A DNA stretch of 64,000 nucleotides, taken from positions 4,322,713 to 4,386,712 of the forward strand of contig OY759222.1 in assembly GCA_963662175.1 (NCBI GenBank), given 5' to 3'. Both the position numbers and the translations under genes were made by a program. Below are positions 56,093 through 64,000 of the stretch, piece after piece. A model generated the notes under the pieces. It was not told the DNA's origin. It was given only the letters and a program-made list of their open reading frames with translations, and ran no database searches. Numbering within the stretch: position 1 is the first letter of the stretch; the number at the start of each line of letters is the position of its first letter. The stretch comes from Aradus depressus. Taxonomy: Eukaryota; Arthropoda; Insecta; Hemiptera; Aradidae.

Positions 56093-57123
56093 CAATATCT
56101 ATCAAAACAACTGTTTAATTTTCCACAAAAATGATGAGAACATTTAGGCTTAAACTACTATAGGGTAATCTTTTCGCATAATTAAATTGTACATACTGTA
56201 TAGAAAATATGCGCTACAATATATATGTCAACGGAGTGTCATTATTGAATGATTTCTCCTTCAAATTCCAAGACATTTATTTATTATGTATCACATTTAC
56301 TTATTATATATTGTATATATGTAGTTGTAAATAAAAAAAAAATTAAAATAAAAAAATATATGTGTCCAACAATCATATTTATTTTCTCTGAATTTTTTGT
56401 GATTTCTCAAAAACAGCTTTGAATCATTTTCAGAAATTTGATTTAAATCGGGGGGATGTTTATATTAATTTTCCGATTGATCACAAAAAAAAGTCGTCGG
56501 TGAATTACTGAATAAACCTCCCTAGAAGGAATTAATCAATTAATATTTCTCCCTCAAACCAACCGACCGTTTACGCTAATATTCAACAGTTGACTTAAAT
56601 AGGGGCTCCTAAATCCCCATACTATATTTTGTGTCGATAAATGTATTACATCGGCCGTTATTAGAGTTTTTGAGTTGAGCCACCTCCCCTGAACCCCCCT
56701 TCTCTTCAGTCGATATCGCTAAAGTTTGACAGGTAATGTCCTCATTGGGTTTTATCTTTGAATATGATATTACATGTCGATACATTCATTACATCGGCAG
56801 TTATTGGTGTTTATGGTTTGAGCCTTCTTGATTCCGCTAAAAATTGATGTGTCGTACTTATGGGGGTTTGAAAATTTCTTGTCGATACATTCATTCTATC
56901 GGGAGGTATCGTGTTCACAGATACACATACATACATTTTTTTTTTTTTTTTAGCTGAAATCTAGAGGTCGCTAAACATGAAATTGCAGCAAAGGGGCCCA
57001 ATTGAAAAAATCTAATAGCGAATATAAAACTAATGAATTTATAGATGCAAAATTTAAAATGAGGATTTATATAAGTCAACTACTGAATAATAGCGCAAAC
57101 GGTCGGACCAATATGGTAGGACC
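55997..57123. other. Spacer with a 36-G tract and diverged Helitron-type repeat
   Basis: A G36 run at 56055-56090. 56580-56990 resembles the 143-bp repeat at 26227 ('gtcgatacattcattacatc', 'tattgtgttcacagatacac'). No exon found. Confidence 0.5.
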
Positions 57124-57136
57124 AATATGTCGACAG

Positions 57137-57480
57137 GAGGGCGCCGGTAGCTCAGTGGTATGCGTGCTTGACTTCTGAGCTCAAGGTCGTGGGTTCGCAA
57201 CCCGACCGAGGCCCTTAGTTTATTTTATCTGGGAGGTAAAATAAACTTAAGCACGCCGTCCTTCGGATGGGACGTTAAGCGATGGTCCCGAGCCTGTACG
57301 ATGTCAGGTACTCGTTAAAGACCCCTACCCTAGATGAATAAAAATTTAGGGTAGGCAAAATTTAGGACTCCCACAGTAGAGTCGGGCTCATGTCCACCAG
57401 AGTGACGAAAGAGCGCTCTGGTAGTAGGCGATATGACCTCGTTGTTAAAGCCCGGGCATGAGTCATAAAACCTAAAACCT
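57137..57480 (+). mobile_element. SINE, family A, full length
   Basis: Head GAGGGCGCCGGTAGCTCAGT, B box GGGTTCGCAACCC, end AAAACCTAAAACCT. Flanked by a 13-bp duplication AATATGTCGACAG (57124-57136 and 57481-57493). Confidence 0.95.
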
Positions 57481-57550
57481 AATATGTCGACAGTACTAAC
57501 CGTTTACGTTTTTTAAATAATTTACGGTATAGGTTAAGTTTATCTTTAAG

Positions 57551-57899
57551 GTTAGGTTAGGTTTTATGACTCATGCCCGGGCTTTAACTACGAGGTCATA
57601 TCGCCTACTACCAGAGCGCTCTTTCGTCACTCTGGTGGACATGAGCCCGACTCTACTGTGGGAGTCCTAAATTTTGCCTGCCCTAAATTTTTATTCATCT
57701 AGGGTAGGGGTCTTTAACGAGTACCTGACATCGTACAGGCTCGGGACCATCGCTTAACGTCCCATCCGAAGGACGGCGTGCTTAAGTTTATTTTACCTCC
57801 CAGATAAAATAAACTAAGGGCCTCGGTCGGGCTACGAACCCACAACCTTGAGCTCAGAAGTCAAGCACGCATACCACTGAGCTACCGGCGCCCTCCCCC
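57551..57899 (-). mobile_element. SINE, family A, full length
   Basis: Complete from the GGTTAGGTTAGG end to the GGCGCCCTC head. The 13-14-bp duplication GTTTATCTTTAAGG lies on both sides (57538-57551 and 57900-57913). It is inserted just at the start of the duplicated SLC23 exon. Confidence 0.95.
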
Positions 57900-57903
57900 G
57901 TTT

Positions 57904-57967
57904 ATCTTTAAGGGTCCGTATTTGTATATTTGTACTTCAGTTATAATAGTTGCTATTGAGCTATTCA
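57904..57967 (+). pseudogene. Duplicate of an SLC23-type exon end
   Basis: IFKGPYLYICTSVIIVAIEL here versus IFKGSYLYICTSVIIVAIKL in the exon at 16226-16397; DNA identity over ~60 bp is high. The splice-donor position is kept (TTCA|GTAAAG). The upstream part of the exon is not recognisable and read-through meets a stop soon after. It is a partial gene duplicate on the opposite strand, 41 kb away. Confidence 0.65.
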
Positions 57968-58080
57968 GTAAAGTGAACGAGAAAAAAATAGTTGAGTAGA
58001 TAAAGGAACTATTCCTTTAAGGCCCGGTAAATATAACCCTAGGCACATTTTATAGTTCACATTCTATGAGTGTAGTTAGT

Positions 58081-58236
58081 TATTATGACACATGCCCTGG
58101 CTTTAACTACGAGGTCATATCGCCTATTACCAGAGCGCTCTTTCGTCACTCTAGTGGACATAAGCCCGACTCTACTGTGGGAGTCCTAAATGTTGCCTAC
58201 CCTAAATTTTTATTCATCTAGGGTAGGGGTCTTTAA
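58081..58236 (-). mobile_element. SINE family A, tail-side part, split by piggyBac
   Basis: From 'tatgacacatgccctggctt' to GGGGTCTTTAA; the rest continues at 63440. Confidence 0.9.
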
Positions 58237-58635
58237 CCTTTAAGTAGGGAGGTGGTTTACCCTAACGTAAGTAGGGAAGTGGGGTGCTCACAACACCCAA
58301 ACGAAAAAAATCGTAAAAAATAAATGCGTTTTTGAAAATTAGTATCTATATTACTATTTCATTTTTTAAACCCTATACCTATATTTTATAAATGAATAAT
58401 TAACTAAAATGCTTGAATTTTGTCTTTTTTTTAATGATACTATTTTAATAGGATTTCTTTTTGAGTTATTATTTTTCTATACCTTTATCAAAAATATGAT
58501 ATTGTAAAATCATATAAAATTCTAAACTAAGTTACAATTGATTGTTAAAGGATGGCAGGAGACAAAAAAACTAATTTTTATAAAATATATTGTTGCTAAC
58601 TATACAAATTCAAACAGTAAAGTAGTACCTATCAC

Positions 58636-59292
58636 TTACTCTAAACATTCAGAACAAATTTTTTTCATGTAATTCATACACATAAATTTTTTGCAAGAAC
58701 AACAAAAAAACTTAGTTTTCTTATCTGCGTTTCTTGGGCGAACAGTACATCTACCGGAAAGTCTCTGCTCTGATTTTGGTGCTGGTTCTGGTGTGCTCTT
58801 CCCGGACATTTTTGCCGCCTTTAGCCTGATGTTTTTGGGAATCAAAGACCTCTATTCAATTTCTAGTCCAATCAAAAAGTTTGATCTATCCAAGTTTGTA
58901 GTAGGATTATTGCCCATATATATTGCCTGAGAGTTAATGCCGGCAATGTCGAGGATTCTAAAGAAGACAGTTAGCGGCCAACATTTACATCGCCGAGCTG
59001 CAATATATGTAGCCCACATCTTGTCAATGACGTCCACACAGCCTTTCGTTAGATTATAGAATGTAATTATTTCTGGCTTATTACTATCTCCAGTCGATGC
59101 ATCCAAATCTTTAGAATTTGGATGCATACTTGAAAGGAGTAAAACATTTTTACCTTTCCTTGGTTTATAAGCAAGTGCAGTGAGCTGGTTACTGTAGGCA
59201 AAAATGGTGCTATTTTCTGTCCTGCCTTTTATCATACTTAGCTCAGTAGGAAGCTCCTGTTTATTTTTCCTTATAGTTCCGACATAGGTCAA
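58636..59292 (-). pseudogene. piggyBac transposase, C-terminal part with a nonsense codon
   Basis: About 218 residues: KGRTENSTIFAYSNQLTAL, KPEIITFYNLTKGCVDVIDK (the YN-TKGGVD-D block of DDE_Tnp_1_7), RRCKCWPLTVFFRILDIAG and then, after one in-frame TAG at 58852-58854, a basic stretch and a cysteine-rich end CTVRP…CCSCKKFMC…CSEC. The third catalytic D is present in GCVDVID. The N-terminal two-thirds, with the other catalytic residues, are absent. Confidence 0.88.
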
Positions 59293-59670
59293 ATTTTTAT
59301 ATAGGAGTTCTCATACGACATATTAAACTGAAGTGGAACAAAAAATTCTATTTTATATTATAATAACGTAAGTAGGGATGTGGGGTGTTGTGAGCACCCA
59401 CAGACAATAAATGATCCTAAAGATAAACAAGGAAAGTTAAATCTGATGCCATTGCCACTTCAATATATAAACAGCTGTTATTTAGGAAGGTAGCAAAAAG
59501 ATCAACAGGATTGCAAACTTATTAATCTATATTAATAAAGCTGAAACGGGGTTTGTTTGTTTGTTTGTTTGTATGTATGTTTGTTCCAGCATCACGCCCA
59601 GACCGCTGGACGGATTTTTATGAAACTGCCCATGTAGCATTCTTTTGAGCCCGATTGAATAATAGGCTAT

Positions 59671-61240
59671 GTGGCGTCCCAAAATTTTGATCGGGAGGGG
59701 GGGTTGTGGGGGGGCTTAAGTATAAAAATAGTGCTAACTCATTAACTAATGGGCGAATTGTCATGAAATTTCACAGGTAGTCTTTTTAAAAGCCAAACAA
59801 GAAAAAAAGGTGTGTGGCGTCCCAAAGTTTTGAACGGGAGGGGGGGTTGTGGGTGGGCCTAAGTATAAATATAGAGCTAACTCATTAACTAATGGGCGAA
59901 TCGTCATGAAATTTCACATGTAGTATTTTTAAAAGCCAAATAGGAAAAAAAGGTGTGTGGCGTCCCAAAGTTTTGATCGGGAGGGGGGGTTGTAAGGGGG
60001 GCCTAAGTATAAATATAGAGCTAACTCATTAACTAATGGGCGAATCGTCATGAAATTTCACGTAGTATTTTTAAAAGCCAAGTAGGAAAAAAAGGTGTGT
60101 GGCGTCCCAAAGTTTTGAACGGGAGGGGGGGTTGTAAGGGGGGCCTAAGTATAAATATAGAGCTAATTCTTTAACGGTTGGTCGGATTGTCACGAAATTT
60201 CACATGGAGTATTCCTGAAGGCCGAATAGAAAAATAAAGTGTGTGGCGTCCCAAAGTTTTGAACGGGAGGGGGGGTTGTAAGGGGGGCCTAAGTATAAAT
60301 ATAGAGCTAACTCTTTAACGGTTGGTCGGATTGTCACGAAATTTCACATGGAGTATTCCTGAAGGCCAAATAGAAAAATAAAGTGTGTGGCGTCCCAAAG
60401 TTTTGAACGGGAGGGGGGGTTGTGGGGGGGGCCTAAGTATAAATATAGAGCTAACTCATTAACTAATGGGCGAATCGTCATGAAATTTCACGTAGTATTT
60501 TTAAAAGCCAAAGAGGAAAAAAAGGTGTGTGGCGTCCCAAAGTTTTGAACGGGAGGGGGGGTTGTGGGGGGGCCTAAGTATAAATATAGAGCTAATTCTT
60601 TAACGGTTGGTCGGATTGTCACGAAATTTCCCATGGAGTATTCCTGAAGGCCGAATAGAAAAATAAGGTGTGTGGCGTCCCAAAGTTTTGAACGGGAGGG
60701 GGGGATGTGGGGGGGCCTAAGTATAAATATAGAGCTAACTCTTTAACGGTTGGTCGGATTGTCACGAAGTTTCACATGTAGTATTCCTGAAGACCAAATA
60801 AAAAAATAGGCGGTGTGACGGCTCAAATGTCTTTACGTGAGGGGGGGTAGTGGGGGGGCCTAAGTATAAATATACAGCTAACTCATTAACTAATGGGCGA
60901 ATCGTCATGAAATTTCACATGTAATATTCCTAAAGGTCAAATAGAAATATTAGGTGTGTGACGGCCCAAAATTTTGAACAGGAAGGAGGGTTGTGGGGGG
61001 GGCTAAATATACATATAGAGTTAGCTCATTAACGGTTGGTCGTATTGTCACGGAATTTCGCATATATTATTCCTGAAGGCCAAATAGAAAAATAAGGTGT
61101 GCGGCGTCCCGAAGTTTTGAACGGGTGGCGGGGTTGAGGGGGGGGGGGGGGGGGGGGACTAAGTATAAATATAGAGCTAGCTCATTAACGGTTGATCGTA
61201 TTGTCATGAATCGGATTGTCATGAATTTCACATGTAGTAG
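59671..61240 (+). repeat. 143-bp tandem repeat inside the Helitron
   Basis: 'gtggcgtcccaaagttttga' starts at 59671, 59814, 59957, 60099, 60243, 60387, 60529 and 60672, then diverged copies to about 61105. Two subtypes alternate irregularly (AACTCATTAACTAATGGGCG and AACTCTTTAACGGTTGGTCG). Confidence 0.95.
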
Positions 61241-63215
61241 TAGTAATAACTATGTATTCGCTGTGGGGTTCACTGTTGCAAGACATTTACTAGCTGTGAT
61301 GTCCAGCGTTCCTAATATCGTACTAGCTGTGGGGTCCGCTGTTGCAAGGCACTTACTAGCTGTAGTGCTCAGCCCCAGCGTTCCTAACTATGTACTGGCT
61401 GTGGGGTTCGCTGTTGCAAGGCACCTACAAGACATTTACTAGCTGTGATGCCCAGCGTTCCTAATTACGTACTAGCTGTGGGGTCTGCTGTTGCAAGGCG
61501 CTAGCAGTGTGGCCCAGCGTATTTAACTACGTAGGTACTAGCTGTGGGGTCCACCGCTGCAAAACTCATACTAGCTGTGATGCCCTGTGGTTCTAACTAC
61601 ATACTATCTGTGGGGTCCGCAGTTGCAAGGCACCTACTACTTGTAGGGCCCAGCGTTCCTAAAAACGTACTAACTGTGGGGTCCGTCGTTGCAAAAGCAT
61701 ACTAGCTGTGATGCCCAGGGTTCCTAATATCGTACTAGCTGTGGGGTCCGTTGTTGCAAGGCATTTACTAGCTGTAGTGCCCAGCGTTCCTAACTATGTA
61801 CTAGCTGTGAAGTTCGCTGTTGCAAAGCACTTACTAACTGTAATGCCCAGCGTATTTAACTACATACTAGCTGTGGGGTCCGCTGTTGCAAGGCGCTAGC
61901 AGTGTGGCCCAGCGTATTTAACTACGTAGGTACTAGCTGTGGGGTCCACCGTTGCAAAACTCATACTAGCTGTGATGCCCTGTGGTTCTAACTACATACT
62001 ATCTGTGGGGTCCGCAGTTGCAAGGCACCTACTACTTGTAGGGCCCAGCGTTCCTAAAAACGTACTAACTGTGGGGTCCGTCGTTGCAAAAGCATACTAG
62101 CTGTGATGCCCAGGGTTCCTAATATCGTACTAGCTGTGGGGTCCGTTGTTGCAAGGCATTTACTAGCTGTAGTGCCCAGCGTTCCTAACTATGTACTAGC
62201 TGTGAAGTTCGCTGTTGCAAAGCACTTACTAACTGTAATGCCCAGCGTATTTAACTACATACTAGCTGTGGGGTCCGCTGTTGCAAGGCGCTAGCAGTGT
62301 GGCCCAGCGTATTTAACTACGTAGGTACTAGCTGTGGGGTCCACCGTTGCAAAACTCATACTAGCTGTGATGCCCTGTGGTTCTAACTACATACTATCTG
62401 TGGGGTCCGCAGTTGCAAGGCACCTACTACCTGTAGGGCCCAGCGTTCCTAAAAACGTACTAGCTGTGGGGTCCGTCGTTGCAAAAGCATACTAGCTGTA
62501 GTGCCCAGCGTTCCTAACTATGTACTAGCTGTGAAGTTCGCTGTTGCAAAGCACTTACTAACTGTAATGCCCAGCGTATTTAACTACGTACTAGCTGTGG
62601 GGTCCGCTGTTGCAAGGCACTTAATAGCTGTGATGCCCAGCGTTCCTAACTTCGTACTAGCTGTGGGGTCCGCTGTTGCGAGGCACATACTAGCTGTGGT
62701 GACCAGCGTTCCTAACTACGTACTAGCTGTGGGGTCCGTTGTTGCAAGGCATTTACTAGCTGTAGTGCCCAGCGTTCCTAACTATGTACTAGCTGTGAAG
62801 TTCGCTGTTGCAAAGCACTTACTAACTGTAATGCCCAGCGTATTTAACTACATACTAGCTGTGGGGTCCGCTGTTGCAAGGCACTTAATAGCTGTGATGC
62901 CCAGCGTTCCTAACTTCGTACTAGCTGTGGGATCCGCTGTTGCGAGTCACATACTAGCTGTGGTGACCAGCGTTCCTAACTACGTACTAGCTGTTGGGTC
63001 CGCCGTCGCAAGGCACATACTAGCTATGATGCCCAGCATTCCCAACTACGTACTAGCTGTGGTGCTCAGCGTTGCAAGCCACACTAGCTGTGGTCACAAA
63101 CGTTCTTACGTACGCACTGACCATGACGTCCAGCGATGCTAAGTATTCACTAGGTGTGGCTTCCGCCGTTGAAAGGCGCATACTAGCTGTGGTGGCCAGG
63201 AGTCCTAAAAACTTA
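61232..63215 (+). repeat. ~66-bp repeat with 395-bp higher-order unit inside the Helitron
   Basis: Units like 'tactagctgtggggtccgct' 'gttgcaaggca' and 'tgcccagcgttcctaactac'. The segment 61708-61899 recurs exactly at 62103-62294 (395 bp away). Runs of open frame such as YVLAVGSAVARHLLAV are a by-product of the periodicity (22 codons). Confidence 0.93.
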
Positions 63216-63439
63216 CTAGCGTTACAACAGCTGAAGGACTATAAGCCTTATTCCGTATGAATAATTGAAAATTATAACATCATGAATGTACTGTCGAGGA
63301 ACTGAATAGCGTTATAGAAGATATTGGGAGAAAAATCAAAGTTCCCCGGGCAACGCCGGGTATTACTGCTAGTTAAAAATATAGAGCAACTAATGTCGTG
63401 GGGTGCTGTGAACACCCCACCTCCCCACTTAAAGGTTAA

Positions 63440-63513
63440 CGAGTATCTGACATCGTACAGGCTCGGGATCATCGCTTAACGTCCCATTCGAAGGACGGCG
63501 CGCTACACTTTTA
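63440..63513 (-). mobile_element. SINE family A, second part after the piggyBac
   Basis: CGAGTATCTGACATCGTACA… to GGACGGCGCGCTACAC continues the SINE broken at 58236; the head end is lost. Confidence 0.88.
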
Positions 63514-64000
63514 TATGGTTATCGATAAGAGAATTTAACTTACTTTAAAATAACAATTAAATTTACGAATAAAACAAACTTATTTTTTGAAATATTGTCT
63601 ATTGCACTAAAGATATATATACATATAACTACCGGTTTCGGCTTTATACTATCGTCAGGTCTAGTTATGAACTAAGTCAGTTTGCAGAGAGCGGCCCTTC
63701 AAATACATCTCAGGTCAAAGGGTGCTATTAAAACTTGGGAGTCCCCCGGCTGTACCGTTAGCTAACTCATGAAATATTTCTTAACAAAACCTAGTTCTAA
63801 ATTTACATGAAACAATATCACTAGACTAATACGGGGAAAATAACAAATAAATAAGAACAAATACAAGTAAATAATAAAAAATAGAAATAAAATTAATAAT
63901 AATATTAAGATTTAGATAACTTGAAACATATATGTGGAACCAAATATTAATAACAGATAATACAAACATATATGTGGAAACAGAACTGGATCAGGGTGTT
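63514..64000. other. AT-rich end of window with a hammerhead-like motif
   Basis: On the minus strand near 63635-63658 there is CTGACGA-TAGTATAAAGCC-GAAAC, a degenerate copy of the motif at 24195-24217. The rest is A/T-rich without a recognised gene. Confidence 0.4.

Larger units (their letters stand above)
59526..63372 (+). mobile_element. Helitron (3.85 kb, non-autonomous) inside piggyBac
   Basis: Starts A|TCTATATTAATAAAGCTGAA and ends with the hairpin CCCGG-GCAACG-CCGGG (63345-63360), TATTACTGCTAG|T. The interior is about ten 143-bp units (59671-61100) and then a second array (61232-63215). No Rep/helicase coding. Family member of 1417-1936. Confidence 0.92.
58237..63435 (-). mobile_element. 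piggyBac element, containing a Helitron
   Basis: The ends CCTTTAAGTAGGGAGGTGG (left) and inverted CCTTTAAGTGGGGAGGTGG (right) differ at one position. TTAA lies on both sides (58233-58236 and 63436-63439), and the interrupted SINE resumes exactly after it. Subterminal hairpin motifs GGGTG-N7-CACCC occur near 58280, 59385 and 63398. Without the Helitron the element is about 1.35 kb, so it is internally deleted. Confidence 0.92.

Noticed and set aside
61125..63260. Repetitive VLAVGSAVARHLL-type proteins
   Set aside because: By-product of 66-bp tandem repeats within the Helitron; several frames behave alike.

Overview
This is an A+T-rich, repeat-dense stretch of an animal genome, most likely an insect. 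The evidence is spliceosomal GT-AG exons, a Jockey-clade LINE, tRNA-derived SINEs, Helitrons, piggyBac, hAT, Tc1, mariner and pogo-like DNA transposons, and a 20-kb satellite array. There is no bacterial or plasmid gene organisation. The insect assignment rests on the transposon mix and is inference; I cannot name the species or order.

Layout. 1-605 is the end of a Helitron. 606-7900 is a mosaic of nested repeats: a Helitron fragment, a broken DUF7869-like coding fragment split by a pogo/Tigger-type MITE, a large palindrome carrying a second pogo-like MITE in one arm and a SINE in the other, a TIR element and a second SINE family. 8009-27009 on the minus strand is the only multi-exon host gene I could rebuild. 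It is a divergent SLC23-type (nucleobase/ascorbate transporter) membrane protein in at least ten small exons whose splice phases agree end to end. Its introns hold most of the mobile DNA: a fold-back element, mariner and hAT remnants inside palindromes, a truncated Jockey LINE, and an intact 4.7-kb Jockey LINE with both ORFs and a 12-bp target-site duplication. 27370-35300 holds a LINE/SINE-like polyA element, a SINE, a Helitron, a dead Tc1 element and a 75-bp minisatellite.

35330-55683 is an uninterrupted tandem array of about 153 monomers of 133 bp with higher-order duplications. A probable terminal exon of another gene (minus strand) starts within 150 bp of its right edge. 57100-58236 holds three SINEs and a short plus-strand duplicate of one SLC23 exon. 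58237-63435 is a piggyBac element inserted at TTAA inside a SINE, and that piggyBac is itself interrupted by a 3.8-kb Helitron built largely of two kinds of tandem repeat.

No single obviously new system stands out. The points I rate highest are: the divergent SLC23 gene that has lost its family signature; the satellite and its probable single-copy relative in an intron of that gene; the covarying 3' hairpin of the Jockey LINE; the recurring hammerhead-like hairpin motif; and the exactly resolvable nested insertions. All calls come from reading the sequence; no database search was possible.
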